Part shown: positions 11,359-24,456 of the stretch, in pieces | How positions within the stretch are numbered: the first letter of the stretch is position 1 | Layout: each line of letters begins with the position of its first letter | Assembly (NCBI RefSeq): GCF_011075055.1 | Contig: NC_058154.1 | Coordinates: forward strand, 5,443,501 to 5,507,500 | Source: Mangifera indica | Lineage: Eukaryota > Streptophyta > Magnoliopsida > Sapindales > Anacardiaceae | Direction of reading: 5' to 3' | Length of the DNA: 64,000 bases | Program-made: the position numbers and the translations under genes | Notes under the pieces: model-generated | The model's input: only the letters and a program-made list of their open reading frames with translations | The model's database searches: none | Told to the model about the DNA's origin: nothing

Positions 11359-11929
11359 TTAATGAGGAACCCCACTTGAGTCAAACAATATGATTTGTTG
11401 TACAGGATGTGGTTAACCCTATATTTATACATCATATGAATCATGTATATTTGTATCAAATTCGACCATGACATCTTGGGTCAAAAAATTACTTCGTATA
11501 CTAGTACAATCATACAATAAGTTATTGACTATGATTTAATGACTATGTGACTTATTTTTACTAGTCATGCTCAGAAAATGGTTCTATAATTGTTAATCTA
11601 TACCAATACCCTAATGACATGACTATCATTGTTACTCACTCTAATGCAATCTTATAACATTCTATAGAGGTATTTGATATACCTATTATGTGATATAATT
11701 GCCCAAGTCATGTCACATCTGTGGGGAATAATTCAGTGACTCAGTTTGTATATTAAATGACTCATCTGAATAGTTCGCATGCATACTTTATATTATCACA
11801 AATAAAGAAAATAACTTATGCATATGAACAAAAATACTACCCCTTTTATTGATTAGTTATAATAAGTGTATATGTGAGATAAAATGCCTCAGAACAGACA
11901 ATATGAATGGTTCCTATGACATACACTAA
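11359..11929. other. Intergenic stretch with no recognised feature
   Basis: A/T-rich sequence between the pectinesterase relic and the first copia pol similarity. No open frame, repeat pair or RNA gene is recognised; it may be decayed copia sequence. Confidence 0.4.
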
Positions 11930-12571
11930 CAACCTCCTTACTATGGTCAACCATCGCTAATGACACATCATTCCATCTAATATCTATGGTATCTTGTGAC
12001 ACTAGACTTTATTAAGTTCTACCTTCCTCTCACTAGTTCTTTGAAGAATAAATTATTTCTTTAAAAAAAAATCAATTCGAGCAACAAATACTTTTCACTC
12101 TTCGAAGTTGTAAAAATAGTATCCCTTAGTTTCCTTCGGGTACCCCACAAAGATACACTTTTTAGATTTGGTGTTTAACTTGTTCAAAGTCAATTTTTTG
12201 ACATAAGCTTTACAGCTCCAAATCCATTGGGCTTTTGTCCAGTCCATAACTTGTATAGAGTTTTGTCCATAAATTTAGATGAGACATGGTTTAGTATGCA
12301 AACGGTTGTTTCCAAGGCATAGCCCTATAATGACAATAGTAGATATGAGTAACTCATCATGGATTAAACCACTTTTATCAAGGTCCTATTCCTCCATTTA
12401 GACATATCATTGTGTTGGGTTGTTCCAAGATGAGTGAGTTGAGATACTATCCCATTCTTCTTCAAGTAGTCTCTAAATTCAAAACTTAGGTACTTACCTC
12501 CTCGATCACTTTGGAGAATTTTAATATGTATCCCATGTAGGGTTTTCAATGTGTTAGTAACTGGCAACGTA
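11930..12571 (-). pseudogene. Copia (family A) integrase/pol fragment
   Basis: On the minus strand, 12567-12364 reads as the end of a Ty1/copia integrase core: LQSDRGGKYLSFEFRDYL, then a degenerate QHND...RNRTL motif (normally QQNGVAERKNRTL). Lower coordinates continue, with stops and frame changes, into the linker MDKTLYKLWTGQKPN-type segment and the PHKDTLFRF-type block. The same linker region occurs at 17880-18190, so both belong to one family. Gag, the rest of integrase and RT are absent. It abuts an LTR fragment directly, showing a large internal deletion. Confidence 0.75.
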
Positions 12572-13183
12572 GTGGAATTTAAAAATTTAAAATTAAAACA
12601 ATCATGAAAATTGAAACTAGGATACCCATTTTATACATATAATTCATGAACATGTAAAACACACATAGGGTGTTTTAGAGTTATACTTGCATTGGTGGCT
12701 CATTCAAAACTTCACATGGCTTAAAATAGTACGTTATCCAACCTTCAGGAGGCGACACCTTAGTATCTACTAGGAGCTTGAACAAAAAAGAGGCAAATCT
12801 AGACAAAGAGGCTGTTAGAGCTTTTGACTAGAAATTTTATATTCACGGGAGAAAGTGAGAAGGAACATAAGCTTATAACGGTTAGGACTTTTGTGTTTTA
12901 TGTGATGTGTATAATTTTTCATGAAAGCATGCCTTATATACATATGTATAAGAATCTTAGCATGATTGGGAAACTTGCGTGTGCATGACTTTTCACAATA
13001 CCATGTGCTAGTTGACTCAAAGGACATGCACGACCAACACATCATTTTTCATGTTGTGCTAGCTAACACAACTTAATGGAACAATCGACACCTTATCCCA
13101 CCAAGTGCACGACTGGCATACACCATGCATGGTTGTGCACTTGGTCAATGTATAGTCAAACTAGTTAATTCAACCCTAATAAG
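12572..13183 (-). mobile_element. Family A copia LTR, 3' part, minus orientation
   Basis: The segment matches the last third of the LTR at 21395-23050 in the same orientation. Shared landmarks are the AGTGGAATTTAAAA-type end at about 12570, the GGAGGCGAC block at about 12750 and the TTGGTCAA...TTCAACCCTAATA block at about 13142-13182. It stops exactly where a plus-oriented copy of the same LTR begins at 13184, so two LTR pieces are joined head to head. Confidence 0.65.
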
Positions 13184-14975
13184 TGTTAGTATAGGTGCCC
13201 TAGAACCAATCAAATTTGATATTTGTAGATGTAATTATATGTTAATTAATAAAAAGATTTATTGATATTCAATTCATTTGTTGTTATTTACATGACTGTA
13301 AGAATAACATGCCTTAGAATGGTAGAACTATAACAAGGGGATTAGACTACTAATCATGAGAACCCTATGTGTACATAAGGTGGTCATTCTAGAAATGTTT
13401 ATAATCCCAACATTGCAATGAATAAAGGCACGTGCAATGATGATGAGATTATTATAGTATTGAGCGACTTTACTAAAAGTGGCGACAATTCTCACATGTC
13501 AAAACTATGTAAATAGTTTGGTGCAACACATGGGTGTACATTATAGATGTGTTTATCAGACTAACTCAACCAGAGGATATCCATATGGATGGTTGCTTTA
13601 ATGTCTATAGAATAAATCCTCTTACCACTATGGGTGCATGTAATCATTTGACTTAAGGTCGTCAGACTGTCTCATGTAAGGATTGATATGGTTTGATGCT
13701 ATTCAATATGTTGTCGTAATTAGGATAATTATAAAGATAGTAATAAACCATATCATGAGATATATGAAGGCTATGGTTAATCAATAAAAGATTCGTCACT
13801 CTTGAGCACAAGAAAAGACATTTCATATGATAATACTGAATGACATTTATGACTGCTTGAATCTATAACCACAGTGGGATAAAGTTGTAGTCTAATTCGT
13901 GTTAGTCATTGATGTGTATCAGTTCATATAGAGGAGCCACTGAGATAGACATATTTCTATGTCTCATATAGAGGATTAAAATGCATGTAACTATGATGTT
14001 GTAAAAACTTAAGAGATGTTAGTTGACACTTTGTCGTCTGGCTGGCCATGATCCTTTACTAGAAACCAAGCTTGATTTGTGTCTAGATTCGTTATGAATC
14101 TAAACACTGTCAGCTTAATAGAGATCTTCTAGGTCACACGCATAAGAGAGTTGAATTGAACTTAGAGGAGTGGATTTCTTCCAATCGTGTTACTGTTTTC
14201 TAGTCATGCATGATTCTGAAATTTTGGAGAATTTTATAAGCACGGTTGGACAATTTACTTATATGCATGACAAAGTTACAAATATCAGTTTAGGCCTATT
14301 TTGTTGAATTTGGACTGTATTAACATTTTGTTAAGCTTTGGGGTTGAATTACAATTTTTCAAAGTTTTAGAGACTAGAAAGTTATTTTACACTTGAGATA
14401 ATAATAATAAAAATTTAATTTTAATTGGTATGTATATGTATAGATGTATGTATGTATGGTATCCAGTACACAATCAATGAACCTTTGTGAATGGTTTTAT
14501 TTTTGTTTTATTTCATTTTCGGGTTGTAATTCTAAAATAGGCCTACGTTCCTTGCCCTTATCCCTTCTTTTCTTTAGAATAGGTTGTTTTTATTTTCTTA
14601 TAAATTTGTAACTAGAAAACAAAAAGCCATGTAATAATTGAAGACCAGAAACAAAAGAACAAGCGTGAAGATTTGAAGATAAAGATTTACCTAGGTTGAC
14701 TAGTCAAACTCCTTTTGGCTCAAGGAGCTTGACATTAGTTATGGTTGTGTACTGACATATTTTATTTTTATGTTGTAAAATGCATGTGTAGGTTTTATCT
14801 TGCAAATATCACCTAAAATGCAGCTAAAATTTGATGAGACTAAATAACAAAATCTTCAATTTAAATATTAAGTCTAAGATTTAATTTGTGCATTCCATTA
14901 TGACACTTTAATTAAGCCTCTATTTGTTAGAACTTTATTCGCCAAAGTAAATGGTACACTTCTACAAATATAATT
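13184..14975 (+). mobile_element. Family A copia 5' LTR fragment plus leader, plus orientation
   Basis: It starts with TGTTAGTATAGGTGCCCTAG and runs in parallel with the LTR at 53488 to about 14290. It then jumps to sequence matching the internal leader of the third copy (about 14310-14970 against about 60310-60970, ending with GGTACACTTCTAC). The LTR tail and primer-binding site that should lie between are missing. No gag or pol follows. Confidence 0.65.
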
Positions 14976-15045
14976 TCATTTTATGATTTAATGAAATTAT
15001 ACAATGTTATATATGTTATTAATATATATAAACAAGAAAAGACAA

Positions 15046-15082
15046 TACACACACACACACACACACATACACATACATACAC
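15046..15082. repeat. (AC)n microsatellite
   Basis: A run of AC dinucleotides with a few AT interruptions. It marks the truncated outer edge of the family A LTR at 15083-16568. Confidence 0.95.
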
Positions 15083-16568
15083 TTTACATGTTGCCTTCTA
15101 GGACTTAAATATGTCCCAAACAGCTCACCCATGCATGCCCGACACACAAGAATGTGCTTGGTAGACACGACTTCGATAGGAAACTTTCCACCTAGCATTC
15201 ACATATCCAACTCATGAAAGTTGTACACTTGGTCAATGTAATTGAAGAATGTATATGCTCTTATTAATATCCCATTAACTCTTCACCATTTTTTGCATTC
15301 AACCAAAATTAAAAGATTACAATATTAATGAAAATAGGATAAAATCTTATCGCAATCCTAATTTGAATTTCAAATTAGATTATGTGGAGTTGAGTCAATC
15401 TTGTCAATTCTTGCATACACCCAACATCTTAGAATTATTACACTAAAATCCTAAAATATATTAAAATATATTTCTAGTCCAAAGACTTTTCCAAGTGTCT
15501 AGATTCTTAACCCAAAATTCGAACTAAATCTAATTTGGTTAATCCTTACACCTCGAGAGTTCATAAACTCCTTTTATGTGTGACCTATAGGCTCTCCACT
15601 AAATCAGTAATAACAAATTCACATCAAGCTCTCGACTCGATAGCCATCTGAACATAGACTAAGATTGGTCTCTAGTAAGACATCATAATCACCTAATTAA
15701 TAGAGGTCAACATATGACTTCTTTTAGCTTATCAATGTTTTGGTTACTTGTACAATTTAATTATTGCATCATACAATATCTCTTCAAAGTTAAGGTACAA
15801 ATTAAATGTCTCTTTCAAGACTTCTCGAATAACATAGATTGACTCTGTTAATAACTAGATAATATTAACTCAATTCCACTATGACTACAAATTTAATTGG
15901 TCATTAACATCTGTCAGTAAACCCTAATTAAGATATCAACTCCTATACTTGGGAATGATGAATCCTTTATTAATCCACCTTATTGTTCGTACAGATCTTG
16001 ATATGACCAATCACCAAATTTCTAGTAATCCTTTGACTGGACTTCATTGGACTGGTGTCAAACCATATCGATCTTTATACAATATAGTCTAATAACCTCA
16101 AATCTAAGAATCACATGTACTTCTATTCACTAAGAGGATATTTTCCATAGACATTAGAGTAACCATCCATATGGAATCCTCTTGGTAAGTTAGTCCAGTG
16201 GACACATCTATAATATGCACCCATGTGTTACACCAAATTGTTAACAAACAACTCTGATATGTGAGAATTGTCATCGTCTCTTGATGAAATTGTTCAACAC
16301 TATGATAACTCTATTACTATTACTTATGCCCTCAATCATAGTAATATTAAAGTTACAAACGTTTTAAGAATAGCCACCTAATATGATTATAAAATTCTCA
16401 TGATTAATTGCTGAGCACTAATACCCTCGACACAGTTCAACCATTCTTAAGATAATTATCCATTTAATATAATATACATATAATATAAATGCCAATTTTA
16501 TTAATTAAATATCAAAGATTACATTAAATGTTAATTATGATGAAAAACGTTAGGGCACTACCATAACA
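15083..16568 (-). mobile_element. Family A copia 3' LTR (truncated), minus orientation
   Basis: Read on the minus strand it begins at 16568 with TGTTATGGTAGTGCCCTAAC, directly after the RNase H end of the pol pseudogene and a purine-rich tract. It shares ordered blocks with the other family A LTRs, including ACAATTCTCACAT, GTGTAACACATGGGTG, ATATGGATGGTTACTC and GAGAGCC(T)ATAGGTCACAC. The outer end fades into the (AC)n run, so the far terminus and target duplication are lost. Confidence 0.7.
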
Positions 16569-16574
16569 ATTTCC

Positions 16575-18920
16575 TACTTGCACTATAACCAATCGTACAT
16601 ATATCTAATGTCATACGAGGCTATATGTCTATTATGTTTTTGTTACAATAAAGACTTTATCAATGGGTTAGCCAAACTATCATTAGTATATGCTTTTTTT
16701 ATTTGCATATCTCAACGTTGAATGATTTCTCTAATCATGTGGTATCTTCTGAGTATATGTTCGAATCATTGGAGAGCCTATGGCTCTTTTGCTTATGCTA
16801 TCATTATGTTTTTGTTATAATAGAGTTATATAGGATTTTTATGGATAAGACTACAATAAGTTTGATGACAAACTTCTTGATCCATACTACTTCTTTTGCC
16901 TCATCTAATAAAGTAATATACTTGGACCCAATCATCAAATCAGCCTAGTGCTTTGCTTGGAACTTTTCCAACTGATTGCCCTACCATTTAGGTAAAATAC
17001 AAATCTTAATTAGGATTTGAAATCATCTTGATCTATTTGAAAACTAGCATCACTGTATCCTTGTACAATGAATTCTGACTCTCTTTTATAAACCAAGTAC
17101 ATATTTTTAGTCCTTTTAAGGTACTTAAGAATGTTCTTGATAGTCGTCTAGTGATGCTCTCTTAGATCCAATTGATATTTACTATAAATGTTTACAATGT
17201 ATGAGTCATCAATCGTTATACATAACATGGTGTATATGAGTGATCCTATCACAGAAGCATGAAGGGATCGATTTCATCTTATTTCTCTCTTCTTGTGTTT
17301 TAGGACATATATCACTAGAGAGATATACGCCATGACTTATCGAAAGATATTCTCTTTTGGATTCTTCTATGTTGAATCTCGTCAACACTTTGTCAAAGTA
17401 CGTACTTTGACTTAGCCCATGCAACCTATGTGATCTATGTCTGTATATCTTTATTCTAAGGATATAGGTTACATACCTTATTCATTTTATGCCATGCTTT
17501 TGCATGAAACCTTATGTAATCAGCCATGCATTATAGGTACATATGTTACCTTCCATATCAGTTTTTTTTTTGAAGACCCATTTACAGTCTTCAGGTAGAT
17601 CAACCAAAGTTTATACTTGGTTCTAGTAGATGAAATATATTTTAGATTTCATGGCTTCAAGCCATTCAGTAGAGTCGAGATCTGAGATAGTGTTTTGGTA
17701 AGTCCTAGGTTCGTCATTTTGAATGACTAATACATTACCGTGCTAAGTTAAGAGATAACCAAACCTCTTTGGCTTATGATGTACTAGACTGGACTTAAGT
17801 AGCTCATGTTTGTGTTGAGTTGGTTACACAACAACCTCTTCACAATGTTTAACCTCTTAAGGTGGCACATCTTCCTATCTTATGTTTATGGTATCTTATA
17901 GTTTTCAAGTTTCATCAAGTTCAATTTTCCTCCCACTCATTCTTTTGGAAAAGAGCTTGCTTTTTAGGAAGACTTTAGTTTGAGCAATAAAGACCTTTTG
18001 CTCATTTGGATGATAAAAGCAGTATGCTTTGGTTTCCTTAGGATGCCTCATAAAGATATATCTTTTAGATTTTGAACTTAGCTTGTTTGAAGTCAATTTC
18101 TTGACACAAGTTTCACTGCCCCAAACCTTTAGATATTCTAAATTGGGCTTTCGCCCAATCCATAACTTGTAGGAAGTTTTATCCATAGACTTGATTCAAT
18201 GTATACATGACTGTTTCTAAAGCATACCCCTAGAATGACATTAGTAAATCTATAAAACTCATCATGGATTTGACTATGTCTATTAGAGTCTTATTCTTTC
18301 GTTCAAACACACTATTATGTTGTGATGTACTAGGAGAGGTGAGTTGTGATATTATCTCATGTTCCTTTAGGTAATCTCTGAACTCAACAAGTATTCACTT
18401 CTTCAATCACTTTAGAGGATTTTTATACTATTTCTTGTCTAATTTACTACTTCGCTTTTGAATTCTTTGAATTTTTTGAAGCATTTAGACTTGTTTTTCA
18501 TTAGATGCATATAGCCATATTTATTGAGATCATAAATAAATGTGACAAAATAAGAATACCCATTTTCGGCTTGCACTGTTAGGGTCTACATATGAATGAT
18601 GCCTAAGAGTTTAATTGCTCTTTCACTATGTCCAATGAAGGGTGACTTGGTCATCTTGCCTAAAAGGCATGATTTGTATTCATCGTAAGACTTTACATCA
18701 CATGATTGTAAAACTCTATTGTTGTGAAGTTTCAAAATATGTTTTGATCCAATATGACTGAGCCTATAATGCCACAGATATGTGGCATTCATATAAGAAA
18801 GTTTAGTTATCTTATTTTCGATACTATATATTTTATCATCCAAATCAAGAACATAAAGACCATTTATTAAATGAGTAGTTTCATAATGAATATTATTTAA
18901 GCTAATGGTTATAACACCAT
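16575..18920 (-). pseudogene. Family A copia pol pseudogene (integrase, RT, RNase H)
   Basis: Minus-strand Ty1/copia pol remains, read from high to low coordinates. The GAG-pre-integrase block comes first (about 18900-18586: LWHYRLSHIGSKHILKLH and the SCLLGKMTKSPF motif). An integrase-to-RT linker follows (18186-17905: YKLWIGRKPNLEYLKVWG, then KSKRYIFM). Then comes the RT end (17424-17209: RFNIEESKREYLSISHGV, CPKTQEERNKM) and RNase H (about 17066-16580: QGYSDASFQ, and a block ending in DSLANPLIKSL). Many stops and frameshifts interrupt it, and neither the integrase DDE core nor the RT active site is intact. It lies between two LTRs of one family (15083-16568 and 21395-23050), with a gypsy fragment inserted at 18921. 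No function remains. Confidence 0.8.
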
Positions 18921-21163
18921 TGTAACACCCCTTTCTAGAAATATTACTCTCCAAAGGGAAGTGTCGCCAAATTGCCTGTTTGGAGCATTTCATTTGTAAT
19001 AAAATAATAAAAACACTATAAATATTTGAAATAAACTCTTTTACTAAAATAATTAAAATTACTAAATGTGTAACAAAAGATATTCAATGTCAAGTTGAAA
19101 ATCACTAAAAATGTATAGTCTAAAGTAATCAAATAAAGTTTAACTAAAAACAAATGAAATTCTGAGACATGTTGAACTAATAGAAATGTCCTCCAACTCT
19201 AAGCCCTTTGACCACTACTCGTCCCACAACTGTTACAATCACTTGTACCTGTATATATAAAAAATAAGGGGATGAGTGATAATAACACTTAGTAAGTAGG
19301 AAATTCAATGGACACTCTTATTGGATTCCCTAAAATGCCCTTACTCTCAACCTTAAACTTTGTCATCTGGAGTTGGCATCAACTCCTTACTGAATGATGA
19401 TGGTCTTGAATACTCTTTTAGTGATAATACTATACTCCAAGGATAACTACGTTGTGTAACTTAACTCTTAGGTTAAACCACGTCTTGTTTGGTCACTAAG
19501 AAACCATTCCCCCAAGTTTCTACCTAGTGTGACACCACTAAATTTGATGAAAGCATCTGAATCTAGAAGTTGTACTACAACTATATACTAATTCGATTGG
19601 TCTGGATTGAATACAGGAATTTGACACTTTGGCCATGTGAGCAATATACTATTTCCTAACATTACTGTACCTTAATCAGACTCTACTGTGAGCAAGTAAC
19701 TTATTACAGGTCTGGTGTCTTACTGTGGGTTTGGTGTCATACTACAGACTTATCTTACTGCAAGTGGTGTTAGGAATGCGTACTCACGGTGCCCCCTCAT
19801 AACGGTGTTAGGATGTCTAACTAGCTTACCTTTCGAGCCCTAACTAACTTTGGCTCACATCGGCTTCCACCTAACTAATAGCTTATGCCACTTTTTATCC
19901 TTATTGTTAGGTATGGGAAAGCCTACTGCTTACCCTAAAGACTTAGTCCATTTCTTAGGGCAACCTTTATCTCTCAAGCGTGTGTATGATTGCACACAGG
20001 TGTGTGTCTATCTACTGTTCACATATGGCTAACTTCCTTTTGGCATCTACGTATGTATCACTATTTATAGACACACAGACGTGTATCCTTTATTTCACGG
20101 TTGTGTATCATTCAACTAATTATTCTAGTTTTCCTTTCTAGACCTATCTCAACCATATGTCTTTGCATAAATAATTTGGTCAATTCACTTCGCATTTAGT
20201 TTTGCTAATATTATGTACGAGATGTCTATCTATCTTAGATGACTGTTAATCGATCGATGATATCTTAGATGACGGACGTGTATGCCATACCACACAATTG
20301 CATGTCAACTCCAAAATTCAAAAGAGTGATTTGCAAAGTGCACCTTAGTTGGTTTCTATGTATTTCTTTCATAACCAGACATACATAAGCATCTGTAATC
20401 TATTCTTAATCATAAACCAAAGTCATGCAATACTTGTAACAAGCGATAAACCTAATTAGGTTCTTTATGCTGTTTAGTCTTTCTTTCCTATATGAGTAAT
20501 GTAAGTCAGGTTTAAACTTAGTTTATTAGGCATTAGACTTAATCAAGAAAGCATTAAAAGTCATCATATATTCTCTTTCATGTCAACACTCAAGCAAAAT
20601 ATATTATATTTCATCAACTCTACACAGTTATATGTGTGTGTGTGTATATATATTATCTTAGTGTAAATCACTTTCAAATATTTCTCACCACAACGATTCA
20701 TATCATTAATCTCAAGCATAGTTATCATTAAGAATCCTAAAAGACTAACAAACAACAATCTTCTTTCTCTCTAGAATTTCACTACCCTTGCTCATAAGAA
20801 CGTCGCAAAAAAACTGTTAATAACACATCGGAAGATCAGACTCTCTCTCCCTTACTAAGTCCTTAGGGTTTTTGGGGGATTAGGGTTATGAGAAATCTTT
20901 CCAAAATCACAGTGATGTGCCTATTTATAACTTGATTTTGCACTCTAGAAACACGATCTTGTATCAAGGCACACGAGCTTGTGCCACTTAAGATTTTAAT
21001 TTTGTGTGGAATTAGCTTACTCGGATGATGTGGCAAGGACATATGGCCATGGCTTCTTTACACATGGTTGTGTGCCACCCAAAAAGCTATATTTTGACTT
21101 TTTAATCATGTTAACTCATGCAAAAAATTATCTTACCATTAAGATGTACCTGCAGGGGTTATA
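18921..21163 (-). mobile_element. Ty3/gypsy LTR, about 2.2 kb, minus orientation
   Basis: The lower edge reads TGTAACACCCC and the upper edge, reverse-complemented, TATAACCCC. This is the short inverted terminal pair of a class of long plant gypsy LTRs that begin TGTAAC and end GTTACA. No coding capacity is visible inside. Just beyond the upper edge the minus-strand frame reads as a gypsy pol C-terminus ending NFIKRGRIITP, which in this class abuts the 3' LTR. The lower edge breaks the copia GAG-pre-integrase frame at 18920, so the gypsy piece arrived later. Confidence 0.65.
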
Positions 21164-21394
21164 ATTCTTCCTCTTTTAATGAAATTTTAACCTTAGAATT
21201 CACTGGAAACAACTTGAGATGTTTCTCTCTCATGGTCTGCTCTATCTTCCATGTAGTCTCCTCAATCTTATAGTTTCTTTACAATATTTTGACTAAGGCA
21301 ATATGTTGGTTTCTTATCTATTTAATCCTCTTATCTAGGATTTGAACTGGTTTTTCCTTATAGCTTAAGTCCTCAGACACTTATAATTTTTTAG
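21164..21394 (-). pseudogene. Ty3/gypsy pol C-terminal remnant
   Basis: The minus strand from 21394 down carries LSYKEKPVQILD, then a degenerate DRR-x-LRNK / VKVLW / EEATWE-like stretch with stops, and ends NFIKRGRIITP at the LTR edge. This order is typical of the integrase/chromodomain tail of gypsy polyproteins. Everything upstream of it is gone: the next base is the end of a family A LTR. Confidence 0.65.
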
Positions 21395-23050
21395 TGTAGC
21401 ACTTTCAGGGGATCGATAACAAGCAGTGTAGTGGAATTAAAATTTAAAAATAAAGAATCCTGAAAACCCTAATTAGGATACGCGTTTGAGAACATATATT
21501 CATGAATCATGCCAAACTCTTAGGAGGCGACGTTTTGGTATTCATACAAAGCACAAATACAAAATAGAAAATTTAGATGAATAGACTGCTAAGGCTTTTT
21601 GGCTAGACAGAGTTATGCTAATAGGAATAAGAGAAACAAAGAGTCTTGCGGCTAAGGTTCTTTGTTTTTAATTGTATCATTTTTCTCAAACTCACAGTTT
21701 AATTTTTATGTGCAAGTGTTCGAGCACAATTGTAATTTCAACCAAACATGACACTCATCAACACACATATATATTGTTGGCATGGGCACACACATCTGAC
21801 ATGCTTTGATGCCTACATAGTCAAATGACATGTGTATACCGATTGACATACATTTTATTCATGGTATTAGCCGACATCATGCATATGCATGGTCAGAACC
21901 TTTCCCACCAAGTGGATAGCTGGCACATTAAGGTGCATGGCTATGCATTTGGTCAAAAAGTGGTTAATTGGGTATTTTCAACCCTAATAGGCAAACCTAG
22001 TCAATTTGTAATTACTCTCTTGACTCTAAACACTAGGATTGTTAAGAAACAATCCTTGCCTTTGAGTTTGATTCAACTCCTTTATGCGTGCGACCTATAA
22101 ACTCTCTATCGAGTCGATAGTGTTCAGATTCAGGTTAAATTCAAACACAAATCAAGATTGGTTTCTAACAAAACATCATGACCATCCGAACGATAGAGTG
22201 TCAGTGGACATCTCTTAAGCTTTTGCAATATCACAATGACGTGTAATTCAATCTTTTTATCAACCAATATCTCTTAAGGCTGAGACATAGAAAAATGTCT
22301 ATCTTAGTAGTTCCTTGATATGAAGTAATACACATTAATGACCAACATAGATTAGGCTACAACCTTATCTCATTATAGTTACAAATTCAAGTAGTCATAG
22401 GTGTCATTCAGTATTTTCATGTGAGATATCTTTTTCTGTGCTCAAGAATGATGAATCCTTTATTGATCAACCATAGCGTCCACATATCTAACGATATAAC
22501 TGATTACTATCTTTATAGTTATCCCAATTATAGCGACACGTTGGATAACATCAAACCATACTAATCCTTACATAAGATGGTTTGACAACTTCAAGTCAAA
22601 GGACCACATACACCTATGGTGTTCAGAGGATTTATTTTATAAACATTGGAACAACCATCCATATGGATATCTTCCAGTCAAGTTAATCCAGTGAACACGT
22701 CTACAATATGCACCATGTGTTACATCAAACTCTCTACAAAAACTTTGACTCATGAGAATTGTTGTCACTTTTGGTGGGGTCACTTAATACTATGATAATT
22801 CCATCGTCATTACATGTGCCCTTGTTCATTACAATAACAGGATTATAGAAGTTTTTAAATGGCCACTTAATGTATACATAGGGTTCCTATAATTAGTTGT
22901 CTTATCCCCTTCATCATAGTTTTACCATTCTAAGGTATATTATTCGTACTATCACATAATTAAACACATATAAATAGGATAACAATAAATCCTTTTATCA
23001 ATGATTAATATAAAATTATATTTATAAATGTTAGGGCACTTGCCCTAACA
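21395..23050 (-). mobile_element. Family A copia 5' LTR, minus orientation
   Basis: About 1.66 kb. On the minus strand it starts at 23050 with TGTTAGGGCA, followed two bases later by its reverse complement TGCCCTAACA (a hairpin), and ends near 21395 with GTGCTACA. It is parallel to the LTRs at 15083-16568, 13184 and 53488. With the minus-strand pol at 16575-18920 and the LTR at 15083-16568 it delimits one copia element of about 8 kb. Flanking 5-mers do not form a target duplication with the truncated partner. Confidence 0.7.
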
Positions 23051-23235
23051 GGGTCATCATTAGTTTGTCCCTGATGATATTCACTATGACCATCTTCATC
23101 CAGAATGTCATGTGCACCCAAAATTCATACACCTCATGGAACCTGTAGAGCTTCTTTTGGCAGTTGATCGCAAATTCTTGACAAAATAAAAAAAACAATA
23201 ATTACTCTATATAAACAATTATTGTGAACAGTCTT

Positions 23236-23290
23236 GAAGAATAGATAGGCCAAGTTGCCAACCATAGACAATTTGGCCTATCTATTCTTC
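23236..23290. repeat. Perfect 18-bp inverted repeat (hairpin)
   Basis: GAAGAATAGATAGGCCAA at 23236-23253 is perfectly complementary to TTGGCCTATCTATTCTTC at 23273-23290, with a 19-nt loop. There are no flanking repeats that would make it a transposon end. Confidence 0.85.
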
Positions 23291-24318
23291 CGGATTCCTC
23301 ACACAGGAAATCAAACAATCAAGTAACATCCAACAAAGGTATAAACATTAAATCTAATGTCACAACCAATAAATCAAGCAATTTTACATATCATAACCAA
23401 CAAATCAATCGTATATTCATGGAATCATTTTTTTCCTAACTGTAAACCCTAGATCTAAGATCCTATAAAGGTATATAAATGCAAGGTCAACTAGGGTTGT
23501 CGCCAACCTATTCTTATAAACAAAATCCTAACCGATAATTCAAATCATTTTAAATCAAATCATAACAAAAAAATCAAGCTTGATTTTCGTACTCAAATCC
23601 TAAATCTAACAAAAAAATGCATCCACTATTGTCACAATCCATTAATCATGCCAACAACTATAAAGAACCAAAGATATCATCAATTGTTTGGTATCTATAG
23701 AGGGAGCCAAGAGGCTTAGAAGACCTGCCATTGCTAACCAGATTTGCTAGTCCATTAAAAGGAAGTAGGTATGCTCAAGCCGAAGATAGAGGAAGGCACT
23801 GAAAGCTCTTTCAACCAAATCCTAGGTGTGTCAATTGTGTTAGCGTCGTCAGCTGTTTAGGTGTGTCATTATTCGCTGTTTTTGGTGATTTTCATATATA
23901 TGGAGTGTTTGATTTGAGAAAATGTAACTACAAGTGATTTTTCACGTCATTGGCTTTAATGGTTCATAAGTGCTTCCGTTGGTTCACACATAAACAATGC
24001 ACATACGGATATTGTTGTGAACCTTATAGATAAACTATGAGACCCTACACATAAGCAAGAAAGTTAAGAACTCAAGAAAACTAAATCAGATTTTCAATTT
24101 AAAAAAAAAAAAACCTTGACCTGATGTTTATAATTAACATGAACCAAAGATATAGGTTAACGTCACACTCAGGAACAAATGAGAAGGAAAGTGATAGTCA
24201 AATTTGAATGCCAAAACAAAACATTCTTAATAAGTTCACGAATCCTCAAAAGAACCAAGTTTTAGTATGCAAATGTGTATTATTTGTCCCAAGGCTTATG
24301 TGTTTATTTATATCCTAG

Positions 24319-24456
24319 TCTAACTAGGATAATAACAAACCTAATAACTAGGATAATGACAATCATAATTTTAGGATAATAACAACCCTAATTTAAATAA
24401 TAATCCTAACCTAAATAAGATAATAATAATCCTTACCTAAATAGGATAATAAAGAA
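24319..24456. repeat. Degenerate AGGATAATAA-type array
   Basis: Successive imperfect copies of (CT)AGGATAATRACAA and TAATCCTAACCTAAAT units. Simple A/T-rich tandem sequence with no coding meaning. Confidence 0.6.
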
